From Hyphomicrobiaceae bacterium UBA7697 (GTDB lineage Bacteria; Pseudomonadota; Alphaproteobacteria; Rhizobiales; Methyloligellaceae), in NCBI GenBank assembly GCA_002482645.1, contig DLGJ01000015.1:27211-91210 (forward strand): DNA of 64,000 nt. The letters run 5' to 3'. Positions within the stretch are counted from its first letter, which is position 1, and every line of letters begins with the position of its first letter. Of the stretch, positions 1-7,916 are shown piece after piece. Under the pieces are notes generated by a model. That model was not told the origin of the DNA. It saw only the letters and a program-made list of their open reading frames with translations, and did not search any database. Position numbers and translations under genes: made by a program.

Positions 1-599
1 AGCTTCTTGGTCTCGTTGGTGGCGTGGATCGCGTGCCCCTTCTTCGTGAAAAACACCGCATGCGGCATGGGTGCGTTGTCCCACTGCTTGCTGTACCAGA
101 TCTTGTTCATGGAACTCGCGGTGAAGTCGCCCGACGGCGTCGCATAGCCGGGCATGCCGGTAGACACCGGCCACCGGTATTTCTCGGCACCGTCCACGAA
201 GACGGTCATCTCTTGCGTGGTCTTGTCGATCGTCGCGACGACGATCGGCGACTGAGGTTCGACCACCTCCGCGGCATCGTCGCTCTTCAGCATTTCTATT
301 TCGGAATCGTCTTCGCTCGCGCTCGGGACATCCTCCGGATCCGGCCGCGACGCGCTTTTCACCGGCTTTTCAGCCGCTTCGGGCGCGTTCGCGGAGTCGC
401 TCGATGCCGCATCGCCGCCGGGATAGACGGGCTGCGGCTGCGCGTCGAGGCCCTTCGGAAGACTGAGATCCAAGTCAGGCGAGGTCGCGTGGACACCGGT
501 CTCGGCGCTCGCGGGCGACGCAAGCAAAAGCACAGCCAGCCCGGCAGCCGTGAGCGGCAAGCCCAGAATCCGCGGGTGTTGCTGAAATTTTCGGCGCAT
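1..599 (-). CDS. L,D-transpeptidase (YkuD family), C-terminus beyond the window
   Basis: Reading leftwards from an ATG at 599 gives a signal peptide (Met-Arg-Arg-Lys start, hydrophobic core, Ala-Ser-Ala cleavage site near residue 30), then a Pro/Asp/Glu/Ser-rich linker of about 90 residues, then the start of a YkuD domain: TIDKTTQEMTVFVDG, followed by PVSTGMPGYATPSGDF and HAVFFTKKGHAIHAT. The first His of the catalytic region is present; the SHGC-type Cys motif lies off the window. The family forms 3-3 cross-links in peptidoglycan or anchors proteins to it in the periplasm. The start was chosen because it gives a complete signal peptide. The family call rests on the N-terminal half of the domain only. 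Confidence 0.85.
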   Translation of the reverse strand, partial: MRRKFQQHPRILGLPLTAAGLAVLLLASPASAETGVHATSPDLDLSLPKGLDAQPQPVYPGGDAASSDSANAPEAAEKPVKSASRPDPEDVPSASEDDSEIEMLKSDDAAEVVEPQSPIVVATIDKTTQEMTVFVDGAEKYRWPVSTGMPGYATPSGDFTASSMNKIWYSKQWDNAPMPHAVFFTKKGHAIHATNETKK

Positions 600-762
600 C
601 ATTCGTTCCCCGGTTATGCGCGATCCAACCGTCCGGCAGTCTCTAACTTACAGAGCCAAGCCGGCATTTCCACGGCACTTCGCGAAATCGTGTCCAGATA
701 TACGCGAGACACCCAAACAAGAGGTTACCCGCGCGGCCACAAAGCCGAAGCCCACCAATAGG

Positions 763-1212
763 TTAGTTGTGGTCGCCCGGTAGCTTTGGCAAGGGGAGCG
801 CCGGAATTCCCTCGTCGTGCAGCGCCTTGGCCTCATCCACGGTCGCCTCGCCGTAAATGTTGCGCTCCTCGGTTTCGCCATAGTGCATTTTCCGCGCTTC
901 TTCGGCGAATTTGTCCCCCACATCGTCGGCATTGGACTTCAGATGCTCGCGCAGACCCTTCAGGAAGGCATAGGTCTGCCCCGTGCCCATGGCAGCGCCG
1001 TGAGGCGGCGGATCGGACGGAACGTCGCGCGCGACCGGCGTCTTCCGCCCACGGAGCACGGCGGGCGCCATGGGCACCTTGCTCACCTCGGCGCTGCCGC
1101 ATTCGGGGCAGCGGATCGCTTCTGCCTCGGACTGTTCGTCGAAGGAATCGCCGGACGAGAACCACGCATCGAATTCATGCCCCTCGCCGCATTTGAGCGC
1201 AAACCGAATCAT
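763..1212 (-). CDS. DUF1178 family protein
   Basis: 149 residues. It begins MIRFALKCGEGHEFDAWF and has a CPECGS pair at about residue 35, with a Cys near the N-terminus, so a small zinc-ribbon-like fold is likely; the C-terminal half is a charged helix (AEEARKMHYGETEERNIYG). This is the conserved DUF1178 family of alpha- and betaproteobacteria, of unknown function. Its ATG overlaps the stop of the upstream nitrilase-like gene by 4 nt, so the two are translationally coupled. A longer reading from 1344 would run inside the nitrilase gene and was not used. Confidence 0.9.
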   Translation of the reverse strand: MIRFALKCGEGHEFDAWFSSGDSFDEQSEAEAIRCPECGSAEVSKVPMAPAVLRGRKTPVARDVPSDPPPHGAAMGTGQTYAFLKGLREHLKSNADDVGDKFAEEARKMHYGETEERNIYGEATVDEAKALHDEGIPALPLPKLPGDHN

Positions 1213-2096
1213 GATGCTTGCCTCATCGTCGCGCCGGAGGCTTCCACAATCTCGATTTCGAAGTCGCGCCCATGCTTGAGCGCGGGGATCCGCGTGCGCG
1301 CGTCGTCCACCCGGGCAAGATCGATCTCGGCAAAGACGGCGCAAGGATCCTCGCCCGCTTCCGCCAGGATCTCGCCCCAGGGAGACACGATCATCGAGTG
1401 GCCGAAGGTCGAGCGTCCGTTTTCATGCAGGCCGCCTTGCGCCGCCGCGAAGACATACGAGCCCGTCTCGATCGCACGCGCCCGGACAAGGGTGTGCCAA
1501 TGCGCCGCGCCGGTCTGTTTGGTGAAGGCGGCAGGAATGGCAATCATGTTGGCGCCGGCCTGGGCCAAAGCCCGGTAGAGCGCCGGAAACCGCAAGTCGT
1601 AGCAGATCGTCATGCCGAGCCGTGCCTGTACGCCGCCAATGGCCAAAGCCGCGACGACCGCCTTGCTGCCGGGATTGTAGTAGTCAGACTCCCGGTACGA
1701 TTCGCCGCCCGGCAGATCGACGTCGAACAGATGCAGCTTGTCGTAACGGGCCGCGACCGCACCGTTCGGATCGATCAGATAGGAGCGGTTCGCGATCCGC
1801 TTGCCGTCCAATTCGATGCCGAGGGACCCGAGATGCAGCCAAACGCCGAGCTCGCCGGCAAGCGCCCGGAACAGCGCCAGCGGCGCGCTCTCGGACTCCG
1901 GTCGAATCTGCTTGAGCACACGCTCGGGCTCCAGCTCCATCAACGCGGTGTTTTCCGGCGTTTGAATATATCGCGCGCCGCCCCTCGCCGCCTCGCGGAT
2001 AAGGGCCTCCGCCTTGGGCAGATTGTCCGCAATGGATCGTCCGGCGCGCAGTTGCACGAGCGCGGCGCGAAACCGTCTGGCGTTGTCGGAGCTCAT
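1209..2096 (-). CDS. carbon-nitrogen hydrolase (nitrilase superfamily)
   Basis: 295 residues, full length for a Nit1/Nit2-type omega-amidase. The catalytic triad is visible: Glu48 in TPENTAL, Lys120 in YDKLHLFDVD and Cys165 in TICYDLRFP. These enzymes hydrolyse amides such as deaminated glutathione or alpha-ketoglutaramate in the cytoplasm. The substrate cannot be read from the sequence, but the Nit-like pattern (GGESYRESDYYNPG, HTLVRARAIETGSYV) fits a metabolite-repair amidase better than a true nitrilase. It is followed by the DUF1178 gene with a 4-nt overlap and preceded by comF on the same strand. Confidence 0.92.
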   Translation of the reverse strand: MSSDNARRFRAALVQLRAGRSIADNLPKAEALIREAARGGARYIQTPENTALMELEPERVLKQIRPESESAPLALFRALAGELGVWLHLGSLGIELDGKRIANRSYLIDPNGAVAARYDKLHLFDVDLPGGESYRESDYYNPGSKAVVAALAIGGVQARLGMTICYDLRFPALYRALAQAGANMIAIPAAFTKQTGAAHWHTLVRARAIETGSYVFAAAQGGLHENGRSTFGHSMIVSPWGEILAEAGEDPCAVFAEIDLARVDDARTRIPALKHGRDFEIEIVEASGATMRQAS

Positions 2097-2188
2097 TTTG
2101 GCGCTCTCGTCTCAAATGGCGATCCGTCGAAACATTCCAGGCCGACGGTTACCGCGGTGTTAACCCAAAACGCGGCGAACCGCTGTAC

Positions 2189-3052
2189 CTAGAATACCAA
2201 ATCGGCGGGTTCAACGGCGCGCGCCAGCGCCAGCACGTCCACGCGGGCCGCGCCGGCACGCTTCAGGACGCGCGCGCAAGCCTCGACCGTGGCGCCCGTC
2301 GTGATCACGTCGTCAACGACCAGAACGGACTTGCCGGCGATGATGTGCCGGCGCGGCGGCGCGACTTTGAACGCACCGGCGACATTGCGCTTGCGCTGGG
2401 CGGCGGAGAGACCGACCTGGCTCGCCGTCCGGCGGGTCCGTTGGAGTACGAAACAGTCCGCCCGGACCCCGGTCAGCGTCTCAAGCCCCTGCGCCAGCAA
2501 AGCCGACTGATTGAAGCGCCGGCCCAATAGCCGCGACCGGTAGAGCGGAACCGGAACGAGCAGGTCCGCGCCGGCCAGGAGCTCGGCGCCCGCGCGGGCC
2601 ATCCATCGTCCGAACAGGCGCAAGCCCTCCTGCCGGTCGCGATATTTGAAGCCTTGGACCAGATCGCGCATGGTCTGGGAATAGCGCGCCACGGCCCGCG
2701 CGCGGTCATAGACCGGCGGCGCGGCGATCGCCGCCGCCGACAAAGACGGCTCGCCCGTGTCGTAGGGCAGCGGCACGCCGAGGCGCGCACAAAGAGGAGG
2801 CGTGATGAACTCGATGCCCGAGAAGCATGGGCCGCAGAGGAGGCCGTGGGAGCCGGCGGGGGCGCGGCAGACGATGCAGACAGGCGGCAGAACCAGATCG
2901 GTCGCCGCGCGCAGCGCGGTCCGCCAGACGGGTTCTCGAATCGCGCCTTCCCGCAGCGCGCCTTCCCGCAGCGCGCTTTCCGGAGTCGCGCCTTCCAGAG
3001 TCGCGCCGATGTCGCTCATCCCCATGGCACGCATCATAATGCGTTCCCGCAA
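2189..3052 (-). CDS. comF: ComF family phosphoribosyltransferase-like protein
   Basis: 287 residues. A double zinc-ribbon is present near residues 58-76 (CIVCRAPAG and LLCGPCFSG), followed by a phosphoribosyltransferase domain with the PRPP-binding loop VLVVDDVITTGAT at about residues 245-257 and the family motif RRFNQSALLAQGL. ComF proteins are linked to DNA uptake and to DNA repair or recycling. The N-terminus is unusual: several Met codons lie in the first 12 residues (alternative start 3019), then a run of five pentapeptides (ATLEG/ATPES/ALREG/ALREG/AIREP). The divergent methyltransferase gene starts only 15 bp away, which argues for a downstream start or a promoter inside the reading frame. 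Confidence 0.88.
   Translation of the reverse strand: MRERIMMRAMGMSDIGATLEGATPESALREGALREGAIREPVWRTALRAATDLVLPPVCIVCRAPAGSHGLLCGPCFSGIEFITPPLCARLGVPLPYDTGEPSLSAAAIAAPPVYDRARAVARYSQTMRDLVQGFKYRDRQEGLRLFGRWMARAGAELLAGADLLVPVPLYRSRLLGRRFNQSALLAQGLETLTGVRADCFVLQRTRRTASQVGLSAAQRKRNVAGAFKVAPPRRHIIAGKSVLVVDDVITTGATVEACARVLKRAGAARVDVLALARAVEPADLVF
2942..3001. repeat. 15-bp tandem repeat inside comF 5' end
   Basis: Four head-to-tail copies of a 15-bp unit (CGCGCCTTCCCGCAG on the + strand; the first two copies are identical, the others diverged). In frame they encode Ala-[Leu/Ile/Thr]-[Arg/Pro]-Glu-[Gly/Ser] pentapeptides in the ComF N-terminal extension. Confidence 0.85.
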
Positions 3053-3067
3053 TGCTGAGGAGACGTC

Positions 3068-3994
3068 ATGAGCGATACACCGCTACTCTTCGACCGGCGC
3101 CTCCTGCGGCAGCGGCGGGCCCGCTTCGCGGACGAGATCGCGGACCGCGAGGTTTTGATCGCCCATGTGGCGCGAGAGATCGCCGAACGCGTCGACATCA
3201 TGCTCCGCCCCTTCCCGCGCGCGCTCGACCTCGGTGCCTATCGCGGCCGGCTCGGACAAGATATCGCCGCGCTCAAATCCGTGGGCGAGGTCTTCTACGC
3301 GGAAAGCGTCTACGCATATGCGGCGCGCTGCCCAGGGCCCGCCGTCGTGTGCGACGAGGATCTGATGCCTTTCGCGAACGGCGTATTCAATCTGGTGGTT
3401 TCGGGCCTCGCGCTTCATCGCGTCAACGACCTCCCCGGAAGCCTCATCCAAATCCGGCGCGCGCTGGCGCCGGACGGGTTGTTCATGGCCGCCGCGCTGG
3501 GGTCGAACGCGCTGAGCGAATTGCGGGAGTGTCTGCTCGAGGCCGAGGAGGAGATCGAGGGCGGCGCGTCTCCACGCGTCTCGCCCTTTGGCGACGTGCG
3601 CGCTTACGGCGCGCTGCTGCAACGCGCCGGGTTCGCGCTTCCGGTTACGGACGTCGAAGACGTCACGGTAATCTACCCGTCCCCGCGCGAACTGATGCGC
3701 GAAATCAGGGCCCTCGGCGGCGGCAACGTTCTCACCGCACGGAGCAAAAAGCCCTTGTCGCGGCGCTCGCTGGCGCGCGCCGAAGAGCTTTACCGCACGC
3801 GCTACGGCACGCCCGGCGGCAAAGTCACGGCAACGTTCCAGTTCGTTTTCATGAGCGGGTGGGCGCCGGACCCCAGCCAGCAGAAACCTTTGGCGCCGGG
3901 AAGCGCGCGCGCGCGTCTCGCCGATGCGCTCAACACCGAGGAACAATCGGGGGGCGCCAAGGCGTCCTTTCCGCATTCCAAATCGAAGACGTGA
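3068..3994 (+). CDS. class I SAM-dependent methyltransferase, NDUFAF5/BioC-like
   Basis: 308 residues, ATG preceded by GAGGAGACGTC. The sequence starts with FDRRLLRQRRARF, has a Rossmann SAM-binding motif (ALDLGAYRGRLG, residues about 52-63), the acidic strand CDEDLMPFANGVFNLVVSGL and the C-terminal signature MSGWAPDPSQQKPLAPGSA. That tail is shared by alphaproteobacterial relatives of mitochondrial NDUFAF5, which acts on a complex I subunit; some databases label the same proteins BioC-like. The complex I link is inferred from the family and not from neighbours. It is divergent from comF and convergent with the pilin and mutT genes. Confidence 0.87.
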   Translation: MSDTPLLFDRRLLRQRRARFADEIADREVLIAHVAREIAERVDIMLRPFPRALDLGAYRGRLGQDIAALKSVGEVFYAESVYAYAARCPGPAVVCDEDLMPFANGVFNLVVSGLALHRVNDLPGSLIQIRRALAPDGLFMAAALGSNALSELRECLLEAEEEIEGGASPRVSPFGDVRAYGALLQRAGFALPVTDVEDVTVIYPSPRELMREIRALGGGNVLTARSKKPLSRRSLARAEELYRTRYGTPGGKVTATFQFVFMSGWAPDPSQQKPLAPGSARARLADALNTEEQSGGAKASFPHSKSKT

Positions 3995-4002
3995 AACAGG
4001 TC

Positions 4003-4224
4003 TTAGAGGCTGAACGCCTCGGCAAGCGTCGCCACGAGACCGCTGAAGCCAGATTGCACAGCCGACGACATAACCAGGATCGCACCGCCAATGATGGCGA
4101 CGATCAATCCATACTCGACGGATGTGACGCCGGATGCGTCCGAGGCGAACCGCCTCGGCGTGGCGGCCGGGCATGCCGGCCACTTGACCAAGAAACCGCG
4201 CCTATCCGCGACCAAGCTTCTCAC
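4003..4224 (-). CDS. Flp/Fap-type IVb pilin
   Basis: 73 residues if read from the ATG at 4224; a shorter form from codons near 4188 would be closer to the usual 50-60 residues. The core RRFASDASGVTSVEYGLIVA followed by IIGGAILV is the Flp pilin signature: the Gly-Val-Thr-Ser-Val-Glu-Tyr stretch is where prepilin peptidase cuts and where the mature hydrophobic helix begins. Flp pilins form Tad adhesion pili. No tad/cpa assembly genes are in the window, so this is an orphan pilin gene. The longer start overlaps the end of mutT by 23 nt. Confidence 0.8.
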   Translation of the reverse strand: MRSLVADRRGFLVKWPACPAATPRRFASDASGVTSVEYGLIVAIIGGAILVMSSAVQSGFSGLVATLAEAFSL

Positions 4225-4648
4225 GCAAACACCTCAGCAATCCAGGCAGCAGCTCCTGCAACGGCTCGTCGGCCGGCGGCATGGCAAAATCGATCAAAGC
4301 CGCCGGTTCGACCCAGGCAAGAATTTGCCCTTCTCGCGGGCTGACTCGTCCCTGCCAGCACCAACATCCGAATACGGGCATACAGAGATGAAAGTCGGGA
4401 TAAGAATAACTTGAAAATGTTAGCGGTTTCAGATCGCCGGGGGCGATCGAGACGCCGAGCTCTTCGTCGATTTCCCGGACCAGACACAGCTCCGGCGTTT
4501 CTCCGTCTTCCAGCTTGCCTCCGGGAAACTCCCAGAGCCCGGCGAGCGGTTTCCCTTCCGGGCGTTGCGAAATGAGAACGCGCCCCTGTTCGTCGATCAA
4601 GGCGCAGGCGGCGACCAGGACGAGCGGCGTCTCCTCGCGGCCCGTCAC
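4202..4648 (-). CDS. mutT: (deoxy)nucleoside triphosphate pyrophosphohydrolase, MutT-type Nudix
   Basis: 148 residues from a GTG at 4648 that overlaps the argJ stop (GTGA). The Nudix box is intact: GKLEDGETPELCLVREIDEELG, residues about 44-65, matching Gx5Ex7REUxEExGU. The protein starts REETPLVLVAACALID, as 8-oxo-dGTP diphosphatases of this order do, so it probably sanitises oxidised nucleotides. The argJ-mutT coupling is common in Hyphomicrobiales. A longer reading from 5137 exists but lies inside argJ. Confidence 0.92.
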   Translation of the reverse strand: MTGREETPLVLVAACALIDEQGRVLISQRPEGKPLAGLWEFPGGKLEDGETPELCLVREIDEELGVSIAPGDLKPLTFSSYSYPDFHLCMPVFGCWCWQGRVSPREGQILAWVEPAALIDFAMPPADEPLQELLPGLLRCLREKLGRG

Positions 4649-5883
4649 GACCGGTAATCGGCGTTGATGGCGATGTACTCCTTGGTGAGATCGCAAGTCC
4701 ACATCGTGTCGGTTCCAGTGCCGACGCCGACATCGACCGTGATCGCGATTTCGGAGCGCTTCATATAGGCGGCGCCGTCGGCCTCCGTGTAACCGGAGGC
4801 CACTTCGCCGTCCTTCGCGACCTCGATATCGCCGAACCAAATGGCCAGCTTGTCCCGGTCGGCCGCTTCGCCCGCCTTGCCCACGGCCATGACGATGCGC
4901 CCCCAATTGGGATCTTCGCCCGCGAGCGCGGTCTTCACCAGCGGAGAGTTGCAGATTGCCTTGGCGATGGTCCGGGCCGCGGCCTTGGACTCGGCGCCCT
5001 TGACCCTCACTTCGGCGAACTTGGTCAGGCCCTCCCCGTCCTTGACGATCTGTTGGGCCAGGTCGCGCATGAGATCGAACAGGGCGGCGCGGAACCCATC
5101 GAGGCGCGCATCGTCCCCCAACGCGATGCGCGGACAACCGCGCTTCTCGGCCGCGCCTGTCGCGAACAGAAGCACCGTATCGCTGGTCGACGTATCGCTA
5201 TCGATGGTGATGGCGTTGAAGCTGTCTTCGACCAAGGGGGACAGTACGGCCTGAAGGGCGGCCGGCTCGACCGGCGCGTCGGTGAACAGGAACGACAGCA
5301 TGGTCGCCATGTCCGGCGCGATCATGCCGGCGCCTTTGGCGATGCCGTTGAGCGTAACGGTCACGCCGCCGATCTCGCAGGTCCGCGTCGCGAGCTTCGG
5401 AAACGTATCCGTCGTCATGATCGCGCGCGCGGCCATTTCGTAGCTGTCGGCTTGCGCCCGCTCGCCGAGTCCGGCCAGGAAGCCGACGAACTTCGAAGGA
5501 TCGAGCGGCTCGCCGATGACCCCGGTGGAGGCGACATAGACATCCGCCTCGAGGCAATCGGCGATGCGCGACGCGGCCCGCACCGTCTCGGTCACGGCCT
5601 CGCGCCCCCGCATGCCCGTGAAGGCGTTGGCATTGCCCGAATTGACGACCAGAGCCCTGGCCATGCCGTGCGACAAATGCTCCCGGCACCATTCGACCGC
5701 CGCCGATGCCGTCTTCGACGTCGTGAAGACGCCCGCCACCGCCGTGGACGGTTCGAACAGCGCAAGCAGAAGATCGGTGCGGCCGGCATAGCGGATTCCC
5801 GCTTCACATGCCGCGAGCCGCACACCGTCCACCGGCGGCAACACCGGCGGATGTGCCGGCGCGAACGGCGAGACCTTGCTCAT
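4645..5883 (-). CDS. argJ: bifunctional glutamate N-acetyltransferase / amino-acid acetyltransferase ArgJ
   Basis: 412 residues, full length. ArgJ transfers acetyl from N-acetylornithine to glutamate in the cyclic arginine pathway. It is made as a precursor that self-cleaves between Ala and Thr; the motif KGAGMIAPDMATML is present, putting the new N-terminal nucleophile at Thr194. The C-terminal half has the conserved GEDPNWGRIVMAVGK stretch. It lies 17 bp downstream of the PPIase gene and overlaps mutT, so the three probably form one transcript. Confidence 0.97.
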   Translation of the reverse strand: MSKVSPFAPAHPPVLPPVDGVRLAACEAGIRYAGRTDLLLALFEPSTAVAGVFTTSKTASAAVEWCREHLSHGMARALVVNSGNANAFTGMRGREAVTETVRAASRIADCLEADVYVASTGVIGEPLDPSKFVGFLAGLGERAQADSYEMAARAIMTTDTFPKLATRTCEIGGVTVTLNGIAKGAGMIAPDMATMLSFLFTDAPVEPAALQAVLSPLVEDSFNAITIDSDTSTSDTVLLFATGAAEKRGCPRIALGDDARLDGFRAALFDLMRDLAQQIVKDGEGLTKFAEVRVKGAESKAAARTIAKAICNSPLVKTALAGEDPNWGRIVMAVGKAGEAADRDKLAIWFGDIEVAKDGEVASGYTEADGAAYMKRSEIAITVDVGVGTGTDTMWTCDLTKEYIAINADYRS

Positions 5884-5900
5884 GGCGGCGGACCGATCCG

Positions 5901-6806
5901 CTAGTGGTCTTCGTCGAACTCTTCGTCGGGAAGAGGCGGAGCCTCCCCGCGCAGAGCGGCGTCGTCCATGGACCGTTTGATATCCGGGTCGAGGATCTCG
6001 ATTTTGGCCTTCTCGCGAAGTCCGGTCACGACGGTCTGTGCCTTGCGGACCACGAGCTGGCCCATGATCGGCTCCTTGACGTCCTCGAAGGCCGGCAATT
6101 TCTGGTCGCGCTTGTCTTCGACCTCGATGATATGCCAGCCGAAGCTCGTCTTCACGGGATCGGAAACCTGCCCGACATCGAGCGCGAACGCCGCGTCCTC
6201 GAACGGTTTCAGCATTTGGCCGCGGGTGAAGTAGCCGAGATCGCCGCCTTCGGCGTTCTTGTCCTTCGACTTCTCGGCGGCGAGCGCGGCGAAGTCGGCC
6301 CCTTTCGCCAGCTGTGCCTTGATGTCCTTGGCCTCATCCTCCGTCTCGACGAGAATGTGCCGTGCCTTGATCTCCTGCTCCGGTTTCAGCTTGGAGACGT
6401 TCTCCTCGTACACCTTTTTGGCTTCCGCCTCGTCGACGGCGCCGGTGACGTTCTTGTCGAAGAAGGCATCGCGCAGCGCGCGGCGGCGATGATAGGCCAC
6501 CCGCTTGTCGAACGTGTCGGTCTTGTCCAGACTTTCCTCTTCGCCGGCGCCCGCCATCAGCTCGTTCTCGATCATGAACTGCAGCAAGACCCGTTTGCGG
6601 TCGTCGGGCCGGACAGCGCCAAGCCGCGGTCCGACTTCGGAGGCGGCGAAATCGAGATCGGATTGTCTAATCTCGGTCCCGTTGACGCGCGCCACGACGG
6701 CGTCCTCGGCAAAGGCAGACGGCGCGAGAGAAATCGACGCTGCGAGAAGCAGCAAGGCTGACCACAGTTTCACTGGAATAATCCTCGTCTTCGGCGCGCC
6801 AGCCAA
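5901..6806 (-). CDS. parvulin-type peptidyl-prolyl cis-trans isomerase (periplasmic foldase)
   Basis: 301 residues from ATG 6806. A GTG at 6773, with AGGA 8 nt upstream, gives a more normal signal peptide (MKLWSALLLLAASISLAPSA, then cleavage after AFA) and may be the real start. A SurA/PrsA-like N-terminal helical domain is followed by a PpiC domain at about residues 145-235 (IKARHILVETEDEA ... FGWHIIEVED). The family helps outer-membrane or secreted proteins fold in the periplasm. It sits divergently from the arsC and secA block. Confidence 0.92.
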   Translation of the reverse strand: MAGAPKTRIIPVKLWSALLLLAASISLAPSAFAEDAVVARVNGTEIRQSDLDFAASEVGPRLGAVRPDDRKRVLLQFMIENELMAGAGEEESLDKTDTFDKRVAYHRRRALRDAFFDKNVTGAVDEAEAKKVYEENVSKLKPEQEIKARHILVETEDEAKDIKAQLAKGADFAALAAEKSKDKNAEGGDLGYFTRGQMLKPFEDAAFALDVGQVSDPVKTSFGWHIIEVEDKRDQKLPAFEDVKEPIMGQLVVRKAQTVVTGLREKAKIEILDPDIKRSMDDAALRGEAPPLPDEEFDEDH

Positions 6807-6900
6807 TTCCTCGAACGGAAGGCGGCGCGGATTTGGGTGCTCCCCCGTGCGCCTTCATAACGTTGGCCTGTGGGCTTGCCAAGCGGGAGGATTTGACAAC

Positions 6901-6940
6901 ATTTATATCCTTCAATATTTCTAGATGTATGGATATAAAT
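6901..6940. promoter_or_regulatory. perfect 10-bp inverted repeat, probable ArsR-type operator
   Basis: ATTTATATCC (6901-6910) and GGATATAAAT (6931-6940) are exact reverse complements separated by 20 bp. The right arm overlaps the start codon region of the decayed arsR-like reading frame. AT-rich dyads of this kind at the start of ars operons are typical ArsR sites. The operator role is inferred from position. Confidence 0.6.
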
Positions 6941-7093
6941 CAGGCCGTAACGGTGTTTGGCGTGCTGGCGCAGGAGTGCCGGCAGACGACGTCCCGGCCA
7001 CGGGGCGAGGCCGGACGGTGTGGCGATGGAGCATTGCCGCCCGGCGCATCGTCCAGTTGCGGCCCGCGGATCGAATCGGTCCTCGCGACGTAG
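6929..7093 (+). pseudogene. decayed arsR-family regulator fragment
   Basis: A 54-codon frame begins MDINQAVTVFGVLAQECR, which matches the start of ArsR-family regulators associated with arsC (usual form MDxNQAxxALGALAQETR). The similarity then stops: the following residues are Arg/Gly/Ser-rich and the frame ends at 7093. The rest of the winged helix-turn-helix and the metal-binding Cys residues are missing, against a normal length of about 100-120 residues. It lies 27 bp before arsC, where an intact arsR would be expected. An alternative is a genuinely short new leader peptide. Confidence 0.55.
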
Positions 7094-7120
7094 TGTTGAG
7101 ATTGAAGGGAGGAAACCGAC

Positions 7121-7708
7121 ATGACGACCGCCGACCCAAAGTCCACGACGACCGGCAAGTCCACGACGACCGGCAAATCTGCAACGGCCAGCAAGGCCCC
7201 GCTAAACGTTCTTTTTCTTTGCACCGGCAACTCTGCCCGCTCGATCATGGCCGAGTGCATCATGAACCGCGAAGGCATGGGCAAATTCAAAGCCTACAGC
7301 GCCGGAAGCATGCCGGCGGGCCAGGTGAACCCGATTGCTCTCAATCTCCTGAAAAAGCTGAACTATGACGTGACGCATTTGCGATCCAAGTCCTGGGAGG
7401 AATTCGCCGCCCCGGATCCACCGGTCTTCGACTTCGTGTTTACGGTGTGTGACAATGCCGCAAGGGAGACTTGCCCCGTCTGGCCAGGGCAGCCCATGTC
7501 GGCCCATTGGGGCATGCCCGACCCGGCCGCCGCCGAAGGCAGCGACGCCGAGCGCGCCCTCGCCTTCGACGACGTCTACCGCATGCTGAACCAGCGCATT
7601 TCGATCTTCATAAACCTCCCGTTCGAGAGTTTGAGCCGGCTCTCGCTTCAAGAACATCTGGACCGGATTGGCGCGCGGGGTGCCGCGGCTTCCAAGGAAC
7701 CAGCCTAG
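7121..7708 (+). CDS. arsC: arsenate reductase, low-molecular-weight phosphatase type
   Basis: 195 residues, ATG preceded by GGGAGG. After a low-complexity N-terminus (a seven-residue Ser/Thr/Gly/Lys unit repeated, residues about 6-24) comes LNVLFLCTGNSARSIMAE, the CX5R P-loop (Cys-Thr-Gly-Asn-Ser-Ala-Arg), and later FTVCDNAARETCPVWPG with the extra redox Cys residues of thioredoxin-coupled ArsC, then HWGMPDPAA. It reduces arsenate to arsenite in the cytoplasm. No arsenite efflux gene is in the window. The expected arsR upstream appears broken. Confidence 0.92.
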   Translation: MTTADPKSTTTGKSTTTGKSATASKAPLNVLFLCTGNSARSIMAECIMNREGMGKFKAYSAGSMPAGQVNPIALNLLKKLNYDVTHLRSKSWEEFAAPDPPVFDFVFTVCDNAARETCPVWPGQPMSAHWGMPDPAAAEGSDAERALAFDDVYRMLNQRISIFINLPFESLSRLSLQEHLDRIGARGAAASKEPA

Positions 7709-7916
7709 CGGCACGGGTCCCGGCCCGGCGCATCGCGTTGACAAGGCTCAGGCCGCCTCTTATGTCTCCGGCGTTGGTCCCCGGCTTTTTTCGCCGTTTC
7801 TCTGGGAGACGGGCGAATCCTCGCCGGAGGTCCCGCACTCCATCCGCCAAGGACCTCCAGGGCTTTCGCAAGAGCCCCGCGCGGCCCGGCTTACGCCATA
7901 AGAGGCTAACGGTTCG

